Of a stretch of DNA of 64,000 nucleotides, positions 33,470 to 44,899 are shown piece by piece. This stretch comes from Gonatopus flavifemur (taxonomy: Eukaryota; Arthropoda; Insecta; Hymenoptera; Dryinidae): the NCBI GenBank assembly GCA_018340375.1, contig JAFFJZ010000004.1, forward strand, positions 25,208,001 through 25,272,000, written 5' to 3'. A program made the position numbers and the translations under genes. The notes beneath the pieces were generated by a model, which was not told where the DNA came from, did no database searches, and saw nothing but the letters and a program-made list of their open reading frames with translations. Each line of letters starts with the position of its first letter. Positions within the stretch are counted from its first letter, which is position 1.

Positions 33470-33838
33470 ACTAGAAAAAATGTTTGATAACATTCATCAA
33501 CGAAGATGATGAAATACGGGGAAGTTCACATCTTCGACATGTTTTGTAATTCAAACTTGTCTTGGAAGAATTTTCAAAATGCTAGACGTATTAAAGACTT
33601 TTTTTTAGATGAGTTTTAGACAAGAATTGGTTCAAACTTGATATAATATCGTTGTGCAAGACATCTAAAACTTGTCTAAGAGATATCGCAAGACACAAAG
33701 TGTTTACTGGGTAAAAACAATTGCAGTTGTGCAGATAGTAATAAAGTAGTAGCCGTGTTGTACTGTCCTGTGATTCACAGTATACTTTCACTTTGTTAGT
33801 GTCTTTCACAGTCACCATTACTGTTCTTTTTTTCCGTG
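33470..33838. repeat. Degenerate MITE-like segment
   Basis: Has CACTAGAAAAAATG at the left and CTTTTTTTCCGTGCA at the right, with AAGACATCTAAAACTTGTCT motifs at 33657-33690. The ends do not pair well beyond the tips, so this is probably a decayed or composite copy. Confidence 0.35.
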
Positions 33839-34003
33839 CATATCTGCAAAACATAGTGTTCGTCTTATCCCGTTTGTTATACATGATTCGAGGAGATGCA
33901 ACATACTAGAAAGAATCAACAAGATTTAATCATAAATTGACAAAATCTTCGGTGAAACAAGCAAGATTTACCAGAAGTATTTTTCGAGTATCGCGAAGAA
34001 TCT

Positions 34004-34291
34004 ATGAGATATCACGAGTACATGAAAAATCTCACCAACTGCCGGGATGTCCTACTTTTCCAACGTAAATATTTGATAACTGTACATGAAGAGGAAATAA
34101 GACGAGCTCCTGAAGAAATCATTCCACGTACGAAATGGATAATATATGCAGAAAAATTAGGCTTGTATGTCATATTTCTATTTATGCATAAGAATGTAGA
34201 CTTAAATTCACTCACTGAGAAGATATTGATCAAACTTCCAAGCGAAATAATTGTTTGTCTTATCACATGGTTCAATGTAAAGATTAAATAA
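34004..34291 (+). CDS. Unrecognised 95-codon ATG-started frame
   Basis: The frame has a true ATG (34004) and is open for 95 codons in AT-rich DNA. The peptide is mixed: a charged N-terminal half (HEEEIRRAPEEIIPRTKW near residues 28-45) and a hydrophobic stretch (LGLYVIFLFM near 52-61). No domain is recognised. An antisense frame of equal length overlaps it, which weakens the case. No splice or polyadenylation context was found. Probably chance. Confidence 0.15.
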   Translation: MRYHEYMKNLTNCRDVLLFQRKYLITVHEEEIRRAPEEIIPRTKWIIYAEKLGLYVIFLFMHKNVDLNSLTEKILIKLPSEIIVCLITWFNVKIK

Positions 34292-34309
34292 CTTAATGTA
34301 TCCAATTAA

Positions 34310-35815
34310 TCCTGAAATATTTGATCCCTTCTCAAATATGCTCTTTTCTTGCCGTTAAATGGTTGATGAAAAGATTTTTCCTGGTTTCAAAAATCCCCTT
34401 CATTTCGATAAAAGGCCCAGAATTCCAATCAGGACCGATCAATAACCATTAAATTTGAATAAGAATTCTGGATGTTTAATAGGAATACACTTGGTACATA
34501 TTGGTCCAATAATCCATCACTTTCAGTTCCAAATCAATCGGAATGAATAGCATTTCTTGATCAGGATCCTGTTTCAGAACACTTCCGAACTCGCTGAGTT
34601 TTATCAGTTTTTTTTCGATCTTCTAAGTCTAATCTTATTCCAGCAAGTGTTCAGCAAAGACCAAACAAAAGTCTATCATATACCATCATTTCGCATCCTG
34701 AAAAAATCTACGGAAAATTTCTCCAACCCTCATACACAATAACACATGCACATCGGTGAAAAATCTTTTGTGTTTTGACAAAAATTGAGCATAAAATTAT
34801 GCGAGGAATTCTATAGAATTGAAATTTTTTTAAGATGAATTCATGTTCTCACACAAGTAATAGAACATTCTCAGTTGCTGCAGGTAGGAAAATTACAATC
34901 ATTTCTTACAGTAGGTTTGTTCTTTCATATTAAAATTTTATACATTCATACTTGTTCTCTACTTGAGTGCACATGGTTCAAATGGAATTGTCATGAATGA
35001 AACAATGTTTTCGGATCGTATTCAAATGAGATCAAATGAATTCATCAATATATTACTGTATCTAGAAACCGTTATTCACAATCGGTAGAAGATAAGGCGA
35101 AGTTCGTCATAATCGAAATTCGCTGAAACTTTCACAAAGCTCAATCGCGTAGGTCGATGCACATCATTGTCTAAATTGCGCAGGAAAGTGAGATGTGTGG
35201 TCTACTTTTCCTGATCTGCCGTTGTATGAATTATTGTGACAGCAGCGTTCAAAAAATAATATCAGATACTTCTTAATGTATCCATAAACAGGATATTTAG
35301 CGTCAATGAATAAAATGTACATAGTTACCCTATTATTTTTGAGTATGGAAAATGGATTTTTTCATAAAATATATGAGAAATACCATTTTCTTTGGGCGTT
35401 CGCGGTAAATTCATAGGAATTTCATTACGGATATTCATGAGGAGTTTGCTATACAGGTGCATGTGTTAATTCCTTAAATACACCATGAGAAATTCCTCGG
35501 AAGATTTTTTCAGTGCAGTTTATAATACGCATAAAATACAAATATTTTGAGCAGAAAATTGAGAAGAGCAAGTACGCAAGAAGAAATTCTCCATCTTCGT
35601 TTGCACTTGATTTTGGTAAAATTATTGTCATTCTTTATAATAACGGAAATCTCTCTCCAATCTTTTTTATTGATTCGTTGATTCTTATTGTTCCACTGCA
35701 AGGAATTTCTATGGAGAATTTTATATATATTTTCATCAAAATACACCTATGCATCGATGAAAATTTTCCCATGTAGAAATTGCCGAAGTCGACAAATGGC
35801 CTGTTACTGACAAGG
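34310..35815. other. AT-rich DNA, nothing recognised
   Basis: Overlapping frames on both strands at 35449-35844 cancel each other as evidence. No repeat seen. Confidence 0.45.
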
Positions 35816-35817
35816 TT

Positions 35818-36150
35818 ATATTTGCCAAACTTTGGCGGAAACAATTGTTTCTATCCAGGGTCATTATTATTTCTCAATTAGCACAACCTGTTCCACGAAT
35901 TTCAAACGGTATTGTTTTGAGTGTACAGACAGTCTTAGACCATTATTGAATCGATGCTATTTGGACAAGGTTGGAATACCGAAAATTCTACCATAGTTAA
36001 CGCATACAAACGAACAGTACTCACACGGTTGTAATCTTATACAGGCCCTTATGTGGAATGATGTTATCATGCTGATTTCGTGCTAGTTTTCATAGCCTTG
36101 GTAGCTTTGGAATTACCTGTACTGGCAACTCTGGTAGCAGTACTGAGCCG
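35818..36150 (+). repeat. Dispersed ~370-bp repeat, copy 2
   Basis: Same landmarks as 32755-33130, moderately diverged. It lacks the ATTATTACATATAATAATTA insertion and the GATAGCTTT triplication of the other copy. Confidence 0.7.
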
Positions 36151-36340
36151 GTTTCGGTGAATCACAAAAATACATTGAAATTCAAATCCATTCTATGCAG
36201 TACTGCGTTTCCCAGTCCTCATTACTGTCCAGTCAGCGTTGACGCATTTCATTACAATACCCATCACTGTGATCGTGTTAATCCTCATTATCTAAGCGTG
36301 TTTTCATTTGTTTTTCAACCGATCGCTGTCATTCACAGTA

Positions 36341-36368
36341 ACCAGTAGTGTTTTCTTTTTTCCGTGTA
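36341..36368. repeat. Solo right end of a CACGGAAAAA-type MITE
   Basis: AGTAACCAGTAGTG followed by TTTTCTTTTTTCCGTGTA matches the interior and right end of the element at 5682-6135. A matching left end was not found. Confidence 0.4.
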
Positions 36369-37250
36369 GAAAAACCGTCTTTAGCAATTTTTGGCGATCC
36401 GCATTTTTGGGCAATGTTTTGAAAGCATGCCTCCCCTATGTCCGTATCATACAAATGTTATGGAATTTGGAGCACATTCAATTCACAAGGTATTATTTGT
36501 ACGTTAGAAATTTCAAGCGAATCGGAAGCGAGGGAAGAAGATGGTACACTGAGAAAAATGTGTTTCGTAGAACTAGCAATAAAAGCATTGCTGACATTTT
36601 ATTGTTGAATATACAATAATTCTTGTTCTTATAGCAATATATAGTTGTCTTATTAACAATAAAATTGTCAATTCAGCAATTTTATTGCTGGTTGATATGT
36701 GACAATTCAGCATTGTTATATGTCAACCTACAATAAAAATCGTAAAAATATGACCGTTAACATTGTTGAATTGGCAATTCTATTGTTAACAAGACAACGT
36801 GTATTGCTATAAGAACAAAAATTATTGTATTTCCAACAATAAAATGCCAACAATTCTGTGATTGCTAGTTCTACGAAACACATTTTTCTCAGTGTAAGCA
36901 CTGAGCTTTGAAACAAAATTTGAAAATCTCATACATGCTATCATCCGATCGTTATGGAATTTTTACCACAGCTTTATGCAGTGCCGATAGTGGTCTCATA
37001 TAAGTTTCAACCTGATATGTACAAGAAAACGGAAGACGGAGAAGAAAGATGTCATCAAAAATTGTGATTTTGGGTTGAGAGCATATTCTCGCTTCCTGTT
37101 ATCCGATTGCGATGAAATTTATACAAAGGTTTAGTTATGATCTCATAGTGGCCCCATATGAGTTCCATCACAATTGGTTGAGAAAAGTGGAGAAAGAGTC
37201 TTTAGCAATCTGCATTGTTTAACTATGTCTACAAAGGTAAATCATAATTG
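36369..37250 (+). repeat. Interspersed repeat, copy 2
   Basis: Matches 7770-8640 through GGCGATCCGCATTTTTGGGC, GAAAGCATGCCTCC, GTCCGTATCAT and later GATCTCATAGTGGCC and CTCGCTTCCTGTTATCCGAT. TCTTTAGCAAT occurs at both ends (36380 and 37199), so the family has internal repeats. Interrupted by the MITE at 36547-36894. Confidence 0.7.
36547..36894. mobile_element. 348-bp MITE, CACTGAGAAAAATG ends, TA flanks
   Basis: CACTGAGAAAAATGTGTTTC and its exact inverse at the right end. TA at 36545-36546 and 36895-36896. The matching place in the other copy of the surrounding repeat (8587-8588) reads GGTAAGCACT with no insertion, so the TA was duplicated. The interior is a string of CAATAAAATTG / CAATTCAGCAAT-like small palindromes. 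Confidence 0.9.
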
Positions 37251-38467
37251 ATTGATTGGGAACGAGGAAGCCGTGTGCCAATTGGCAGAGGTTCTTAAAT
37301 TATTATGCCAAACACATAATTCTTCAACACGGTATATCTAGTAACCTAGTAAGGGTGGCGGTCACAGCGGTTCCCGCATCAGAGAATGCTCTTTCCTTGC
37401 TTACTTGAGTTGCGGGAATAGATAGGAAGATTTGAGCAAGTTGAGCTATTATAGGATATTCATTGCATTTTCATTTCCACCGTAATCTAATATTTGTATC
37501 TGGCGACATCAAGTTTTTTGGAAAAATATTTCTTTACTCCTTGTTCGGATCCATCAAGTTTTTGGGGATTTTATTTATCGATAGTTGCGAAAAATTTTGA
37601 TAATTTTGATGGGAGTTCATCTAAATAAAACAAATTCCGGATAACGTACAATGGGCTCATTTGAAGATTTTAATATCATCCAAATATTTTCCATCAAAGT
37701 CTAGAAAAAGTGTGACTAAGAGGGCTGCTCAAACGATCAATTTTTACACATTGTAATGCATGATGAAATGAAGACGAATTCTAATCATAATATTGGAAGA
37801 GGAACAATGGATTTTTAGAAATATTTACTCACGTTATCTTCAGCGCATGTGTTTTCTAAGGATTGATAACGAATTGATCAATGAATACATGTAATTTTTA
37901 GAAAAAGAAGAATATATTCATCGAAAATTTGAATGAATCATACATGAAATATTCGAATATAAAGTCAAATACGAATATGGATAACAAAAAGTAGCTCACT
38001 TGTTGCTTAATTCCTTGCTGCTGATTTGACAAATATTAGAGAATAGGTATTGAGCGATAAATGACTAAATTTTTTTTCATCGCTAAATAAATAATGTTTA
38101 GTTACGCCAAAATAATTACGCCTTCAGAGAAAGTGAATAAAATAATAAATGGAAGCTGAATCATAAAAGATCTATAGATTTCTGGAAAATTTGAGGGAAT
38201 TAACAAATTACTCGAAAAATTCCGAGTAGCTTAAAAATTTCGAGTAGCGGAAGGTGCTCGACTCGACTCGAAAATACTCGACAATTTAGAGTACTCGCAC
38301 ACACTTATATAAGACTAACAACGTAAACGAAGGATGGCATAAACTATTTCATCTATTAATGGGAAAGAATCACCCTGACTTGTATTTTGCATTCAAAGAA
38401 ATTCAAAAAGATCAAGCTGATACGAAAATCTGTATTGCTAAACTGTGTTTGGGTAAAAGGGTCGGAA
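37251..38467. other. AT-rich DNA with a short GAGTA-motif cluster
   Basis: At 38210-38300 the word ACTCGAAAAATTCCGAGTAG and shorter variants repeat in both directions. Otherwise nothing recognised. Confidence 0.45.
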
Positions 38468-38781
38468 CCCAGCCAACAAAATCAAGGCAGCGCTTCTGGC
38501 AGTGGTGCTACCATTCACTTATACAGTTAAAAATCTTCCCACATATATGGCTCCATTTATGTATGGAAATAGGAGTGACTTGGTAGTATTTTTACTAGGA
38601 GCACTACTTGGTAGCGCTTCCTGATAATACTGGTAGCGCTGAGGTAGTGCTACGTTATAAATTGAATCATATATATGTTATGGCAGCATGCAGTCTCACG
38701 GTAATGGAAAAGCTACTACGTTGCTCCCACTAGCACTGCTAGTAGCGGAAACCTGAATTTGGAAGCACTTTGCTGGCTGGG
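38468..38781. mobile_element. 314-bp MITE, CCCAGCCAACA ends
   Basis: CCCAGCCAACAAAATCAAGG at the left; CTTTGCTGGCTGGG at the right. The interior carries GGTAGCGCTACC-like words (GGTAGCGCTTCC, GGTAGCGCTGAGG, GTAGTGCTAC) in both directions. Target duplication unclear. Confidence 0.7.
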
Positions 38782-40400
38782 AAGTGCTACAAAGAGAAAT
38801 GGACTAAATTTCAAGAAAGAATTAGAACAATCACTCCAGAGTATGATAATTACGACAATAAAATTGAGTTTTTGACACAAATTGCTTATAATCTCGTGTT
38901 GTACTTGAGATAAAGAAAATTTAGAAAAATTTAATTCGTGGGAAATCCTATTCAAAAACGTCATCGTTCGTGAAATACCTTTCGGAAAAATGCATTTGTA
39001 AAATTGAAATTCGTGAGAAACCTTACTAGGAAAACCCATCGTTCAGGAAATTCTATTAGAGCAAATGATCAGCTACGATGCTGCATATGTTCTTGTTGTC
39101 ACCAGGCGTTCAGGATCTCTCATTGAATCTGTTCAGCGCCAATAGTAAGAGAAATTTTCATCTATCTTCGTACTGTTTAAAAAATGTCACATATACGATC
39201 ATCACTCGAGCCAAAACACTCAAACAGAACTTTTGGAAGGTTTCAGTTTGAATTTTTCCTCAATCAATCATACTTATAGGACGAGAAATTCAGAAAGAAC
39301 TCTTGAAAAAGTCATGTTTTTGTCCGCATTATTCCATAATCAGGCCAAAATTAGTCTAAAAATCAAATATTAGGACAAAAAATGTCCAAATTTTTCGACT
39401 GAGGATAGATACTAAATGGCATTATTTTGCTACATCTCATATAAAGAACCATGTGATGGTATCGGAGGAACAGTGGAAATGATTGCGGTGAGATTGAGTC
39501 TTCAACGGTCAATCCATAAGCATATAATTACAGCTCAAGAACTGTATGAATGAATATCTGAATCAAGTAGTTTACGGAATATTGCTGTCAAATTTTCACC
39601 TGTGAAACATTATGAACATGCAAAAGGCAAACTGTATCTGCAATGCAGTACCGGTAATTAAACACGGGGACCCCGAACTTTCATTCAATTATTCCAATGT
39701 ACAGCGGAACCATACTAGCCAATGAGTATTCTTATTCAAGTAATAATTGTATATGTAAAATTACAAGAAAATAGTCAAACAAATGAAAACTTTCCTGACT
39801 ATTGTTAATGAACAGACTTAATGAGTAATTATGCATTTTGAACGCCTGTTGACAATAAGAAAGTATACAGAATGATTCAATATCAGCTAGGAAAGAGAAC
39901 ACACTTGATAGAAATCTGATATTCGTAATGATCAATAAAAAAAAATTTTTTAAAAACGCAAGAAAATAATAATTTCCAAAATCACATGATGAGACCAGAT
40001 CTGAAGACTGTTAACAAAAGAAACAGGTAGTTTGGGATAGGAAATTTTCAAGGGAATCAAAATGTACACTGACTTTTAACAATGACATTTCGAGTTTGAA
40101 ACTTGAAAATCATTCAGAAAAACACTTTTGATGCCTTTGTTGTTTTTTTTCTGCAAAGTGTATGGGAAAACGAAGTTGTTAAACACAAAAGCTCTTGATT
40201 TGAACCATTATCAACGAAATTATGATTGAACAACAAACCGAACAAAGGTTTTTTCATTCGTTATCTTGTAAACGTGTGATGAAACAAAGCTCAAATTTTT
40301 CCATGAGAGTTATTCAATGGGTACCAAATAATGTAAAAAAATGGAGAAAATTGAAAAATAAATTTTCAAACCATCCAATTTGGCTGTTACGTGATATTTA
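38782..40400. other. AT-rich DNA, nothing recognised
   Basis: A 107-codon minus-strand frame at 38716-39039 overlaps the preceding MITE and has no recognised motif. TTCGTGAGAAA / TTCGTGAAATACC words recur at 38936-39030, similar to a patch at 14150-14270. Confidence 0.4.
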
Positions 40401-40401
40401 G

Positions 40402-40995
40402 TCACAAGGGATTGGGAGGTGGCCGTTGGAGAGGACAAAGTTGTCGCTTGCTTGTGCCGGAGTCGGGAACATCCTCCTCCCCCTTAAATATCCCTGCCCC
40501 CCTCTAATTCCTGTCTCTCTATTTTGTTGTGGTTTCCCGCTTCGAAGAGGCAGCGCCACCTATACCACGAGGACTGGTTCAACGCCGGAGGACATCATAA
40601 TTCCAGTCTCTTCCCCCTTGACCACTTACCAGGATTCCGGGAATGACCCGCAGGTATCACTTTCTTCTTCTAATCTAGGGTCTAAGAGAAAGGGAACCCG
40701 GTATCCGCCAGCCTACCGAGGCGTCAATCTGTTGGAGGAAGATCTGGGGAAGAAGAGAGACAACCTTCATCGCAGCACGGCACCCCACTCTTGCCCTAGA
40801 AGGAATGAAAGGATTGGAAAAGGATGGGAACACATACTTCCGAAAGGACTCTATAGCGCATGGACACACACTCACCCATCGATTCTCAGGCCCAAAACAC
40901 CACTTAGATTGATAAAGGAACTCGTAGGAACGAGTTCCAACGGAAAGTCACCGACGGAGTTCAATGAGTTGCTTTACGAACTCACCCGTCGATGA
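40402..40995 (+). CDS. GC-rich 197-codon open frame without ATG, function unknown
   Basis: The longest open frame of the window, running stop to stop from after TAG at 40399-40401 to TGA at 40993-40995. It contains no ATG, so it is not a self-standing gene; it could be an internal exon, a 5' leader or the remains of a retroelement frame. The peptide is rich in Pro, Ser, Arg and Thr in its middle and ends with SPTEFNELLYELTRR. No domain is recognised. The region is clearly GC-richer than its surroundings (40.4-41.55 kb), which by itself lengthens chance frames. Its stop codon overlaps the next ATG as ATGA at 40992-40995. A search of this translation against arthropod proteins would settle its nature. 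Confidence 0.35.
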   Translation, partial: SQGIGRWPLERTKLSLACAGVGNILLPLKYPCPPLIPVSLFCCGFPLRRGSATYTTRTGSTPEDIIIPVSSPLTTYQDSGNDPQVSLSSSNLGSKRKGTRYPPAYRGVNLLEEDLGKKRDNLHRSTAPHSCPRRNERIGKGWEHILPKGLYSAWTHTHPSILRPKTPLRLIKELVGTSSNGKSPTEFNELLYELTRR

Positions 40996-42488
40996 AGAAG
41001 AAGGAAATGGCCATCTTGTCTATCACTTCGGTTACGACTGAGCCACAGCGAAGTTCACGCCGAAGAGAATTTCGAGAATTTCAAAGTACGGTGAGTGTGT
41101 GGTGCCATAGGGGCTCCGAATTGTATCAGTAATAGTATTTCGTGTCTGCCAAGGCGTCGCTGCTCGTGTGGAAGTGCCAGTGCGGTAACCTCCTCGCGTG
41201 GTTTGGTGATCGGGAAATATCCTTCGTGTGGCATCCTCCTCGTGCTTTTCCTACTTGATTTTCCCTTCACTCTTTGTTTCTTGGATATCAGATTCGCCCC
41301 CTTCGATCGTGTTAGCCCTCCCCCGAATGATTTTCATGGTCGCGGTTTCCTGGTGCCTTCCCTTTGTTTGGCCAATGTGGACGGCATTGTCCGTGTAGTA
41401 TATTTCCCTCGTGGTCGCGCCCTCCTTGTCGTTTTCTTTTCCCCGTGTTTCCCTGACTCTTATAAATTTGCATTGTTCAAGTCGCGTGAGTCTTGTACAA
41501 ACTTTGATATATAAAATACACTTGTGCTGCGAGCACGTGTCTAACCTCAAAATCCGACTATACCCTCGTAAAAATCAAACATATAAGACCCATACATAAT
41601 TCGAACACAATGCATATATAATTCTTACATGGTCCATACATGAAAACGTGTGAAATCATATATAATCCATATACAATCCATGTATGACCATATATGATCC
41701 ATGTATAATTCATACATAATCCATGTATGGAGAATATTTCATGTATGGCAGAATTGTTTGCATATGTGAAAAAATCTTGCATTCATGGGTCATATATGCA
41801 TTGCATATGAGTTATTTATGGGTCATACAAGGGTTCAATATGGATTATGTACGGATTATATATGGCCATATATGACCATTTATGAATTTTATATGGATCA
41901 CATATGATTTTTATATGTTCTTATATGATTCATTTTTACTAGAGTAGTTCATGTGTAATCTTAGGAACGACCCACCCCTTCTCCCTGAGCTTTTCTCCTT
42001 TCCCTTTGTCCCCCATACTTGTGCATGAACTCGTTACTGCTGGTTTTTTGATATTTTCAGGTCCCACAGTTTATTATAAATATCCACAACGGGGAGTCGT
42101 GGAGGCGCTCAACATACTTGGGCTTTGTGAATAGGAAGAGGGATTGCTTCCTTCACATGGCATACAATGCTCCACATATGAACAATATGAAAATGAATTG
42201 TAGAATTCATGTAAGATTTTCTCACAAGATACATATATTTACTATGTAGAAATTGTATAAGAATCCGGTATCCATTATATCAAATTATGCCTGGACATGA
42301 AAATTATAAATATGCAATTTTCATACAATCATAGAAACATATACTTAGAGATACACTCGGTTGACCTATCGTTTGATTCAAAACACAATTCAAAATGCAC
42401 AGGAGTTATTTATGCCATTGACTTAGTTGATATTTCTTTGTTGGAATTCAAACTTTATTCCCAGGTGTACAAATTTCCATCTAAGTAA
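40992..42488 (+). CDS. Candidate small spliced gene, three exons, ~90 residues
   Basis: Proposed exons are 40992-41090, 42061-42210 and 42465-42488. Exon 1 opens with ATG 40992 (a second in-frame ATG at 41007 has a good start context, GGAAATGG) and ends ACG before a strong donor GTGAGT. Exon 2 follows a polypyrimidine tract and TTTTCAG, is open for exactly 50 codons in the same phase (reading includes INIHNGESWRRSTYLGFVNR) and ends at donor GTAAGA. Exon 3 follows TTTATTCCCAG and codes seven residues and TAA. Both introns (970 and 254 bp) are phase 0. Reading through exon 2 without the second splice adds 12 codons (42211-42246) before TAG (42247-42249). The peptide is basic and Arg-rich early on and matches no domain that I know. 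A MITE (41563-41944) lies in intron 1. The case rests on consistent phase and splice signals; chance agreement is possible and there is no expression evidence. Confidence 0.35.
41091..41562. other. GC-richer part of the candidate first intron
   Basis: Composition stays GC-rich until about 41460 and then turns AT-rich with TATAAATT and TATATAAAAT words. Frames on both strands (41095-41514 plus, 41251-41550 minus) overlap and lack motifs, so I do not call them genes. Confidence 0.35.
41563..41944. mobile_element. 382-bp MITE rich in CATATATGG-like words, TA flanks
   Basis: Left end CCCTCGTAAAAATC, right end inverse of CTCTAGTAAAAATG, TA on both sides (41561-41562, 41945-41946). The interior repeats words such as CCATGTATG, CCATATATGA and ATATGGATCA in both directions. 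It sits in the first candidate intron. Confidence 0.7.
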
Positions 42489-44172
42489 CTGAATGCACGA
42501 ATATTGATTGATTTGAACGATTCTGAACTCCAGATTCATTGAAAATATGAACATTCAAAGCCCATCGGATGGTCTTTTCTGGTATCATGCACCCACATTC
42601 TTATCAATCGAGAGTTTCCAATGTTGGGATGTGGCAATCCTTACAATATGAAAATCTAATGTTAAAAAATTGCTGTATGAACAGTAAGGAAAAGAAAGGG
42701 AAAATTAAGACGCGTGCCAAAAATAATAACCATGGTTCTTATTTCGATTGGAAAGAACAAAAAACATCGGCTCATTGCGACAAGTGTTTTTTTTTCACTC
42801 AGGCCTGTATCGATACGTTCGCTCTTGGTGTCTTCATTTTTTTGTGAAACGTTTTTTGTCGGCTACTTCTCCCAAAACCTGTTATAGGATATAATATGAA
42901 TAAAACGAGAAGGAGGTCGACACGTACGATGAGATCCATGTGCATGCATTCCCCTTTTGAAGTTTCTTCTCCTCTCGGGTCCTTCCTATGCGATGTTTTT
43001 TACTCTTATTTGTTCTCCCTTTTCCTTCATTCTCTTACCGAATCCAGTTTGCAGGTTCATAAACGAGCAGCCAATAAATTATTGTCCACACAGAGGGAAA
43101 GAAACACGCGTAGAGGCTACCACTGAGCTCCCTTCTTATTCGGCAACATGAGGAATTATCTGACAGAAAATGAAAATCCTTTTGACTGAGAATTGAATGA
43201 TTGAATTCTATCTTATCAAAAACTTTTGGGAAACTCATAAATTACATAGAAGTTGAATGAAGATTATGGTCATTTTGACTTTGAGGTTTTTACTTCCATG
43301 GAATTCTTGAAAAATACTTAGGTGATGTGTATGCAGATTGCGAATTACATAGTATATTGCAATGTTTTAAATCAATAATGTCTGTTACCAGATTTTTTGC
43401 AGTCATTTTCAATTTATGTATTTCATACTCTCACCTGATAATGGGATTTATCGATATTTTTGTTATAGTTCATACCAAAATTAACCTCCAATATCTGTCT
43501 TTTCACGCACTTGTGCAGCTGCGCTCATTCGACTAAATATTGAGTGCAATAGAACAAATGAATTGAGTCTTTATCATGGATTCGTTTATCATGAATTTAT
43601 AAATTTACCACAGTATTGGGTTGTTCTCTTCTTCTTCTACTACCTTTATGAGAAAGAAATGGGATGTGGTGGGATAATTATTTGTCCAATATGGATATAT
43701 AATTCAATCATGGTGCGTCAAACAACAAAATTCATAGACTTCGTTCAATCCATGACAATGAGAGGGACCCGCGTGAGATCACAAAACAGGGGAGGTAAAA
43801 GGGAATGAACGAGTTCGCGAATTCACCATAGGGACCTAATGATCCATGATATTCATTTGCATACTGAATTGCACTGTTGTATCTTTCCCCTATCATTGAA
43901 TGGCTATATTATATAGGGAGATCGAATTCCCTTGATTGATTTTTTGAATTTTTTGGATATTCAAAGAAATGACCATCAATTGAGGAACAAAGAGCATTAC
44001 TGGAAAATTTTTGTAATGTGCGTACTAAGAGTAAAATTAGTAGGGAATTGATACTTCCAATGTCATTTTCCACTGTACAACTATCAATCGATACATGTAA
44101 TGGCAAGACTGTGGAAAACTTAGGCTTATCCCAAGCTTGACACTATAGTTGTTTGAAGAAAAATCTATTCTC
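42489..44172. other. Unassigned DNA
   Basis: Frames of 60-92 codons on the plus strand (42569-42847, 42896-43126, 43563-43808) have no recognised motif. A possible polyadenylation signal AATAAA occurs at 42899, some distance after the candidate gene. No repeat seen. Confidence 0.35.
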
Positions 44173-44488
44173 CACACTAAGCGTACCTCCACAGATCTTA
44201 ATTCTGTATCTGGAATGAGGATTCAAAAATTTCCGAAAGATATAGCCCCAAACCTGGTCAACTACGTAGAATCTTCTTGATTAATAAAAAATCACCGATC
44301 TTGAGACCGCTCTTCGATTGAGGATTTCGAAGAAAAACCTTTCGCTCCAAAATAACGCCATTTTGTTTCGAATCGATTGATTCGAAGAATTCTTCGTGAT
44401 TCATGAGGCTTTAGGCCGTATCTCCAGACACATTTTGAATCCTTATTTCAGATACAGAATTGTAACCTTCCGAGGTACGCCCAGCGTG
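44173..44488. mobile_element. 316-bp MITE, CACACTAAGCGTACC ends
   Basis: CACACTAAGCGTACCTC and inverse of CACGCTGGGCGTACCTC. Arms of about 75 bp include AATTCTGTATCTG and GGATTCAAAA. No certain target duplication. Confidence 0.7.
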
Positions 44489-44594
44489 AAAAATGAATGT
44501 TTCAAAATCTGCTGCAGCATTACCTTTTTTTAATAGGTACACACGAATTTTTCTATACCTCAAGAACTGTATTTCAATTCAGAGGGAATCAAAA

Positions 44595-44834
44595 GACGAG
44601 GGGTAAACCACTCTAAAATCAGCAAGACAACATCAAGCGTTATATGGACGTTGTGCTTTGATTTTTTCGTTATCGGTAACGTTATGGTAACTAAAATCTG
44701 TCTTATGAGCCTCTTCGAATAGTTTTATTGACAGTTATACTGCGTTAAGCAGAACAGAGCTACGCTTACTTCAACATTATTTAGAGATTTTTAATTTGGA
44801 AAAATCATGATTTTAAAGTGGCTTACCCCTCGTC
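44595..44834. mobile_element. 240-bp palindromic MITE
   Basis: GACGAGGGGTAAACCACTCT and the inverse of GACGAGGGGTAAGCCACTTT. Arms include CTAAAATCA. The interior between 44630 and 44800 is ordinary sequence with weak pairing. Confidence 0.7.
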
Positions 44835-44899
44835 AGAAGACAATGAATTGTTGCATGCATGATTAACCGCTTCGGAAAAATAAGTTTTGATTGATTGAT

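Noticed and set aside
40426..40995. A 189-residue protein starting at 40426
   Set aside because: The supposed start is TTG and the frame has no ATG, so an independent eukaryotic gene is not supported. Kept only as an open frame of unknown meaning.
40402..41562. An LTR or LTR retrotransposon
   Set aside because: TATA-like words and GC-richness suggested it, but no second LTR, primer-binding site or gag/pol motif was found.
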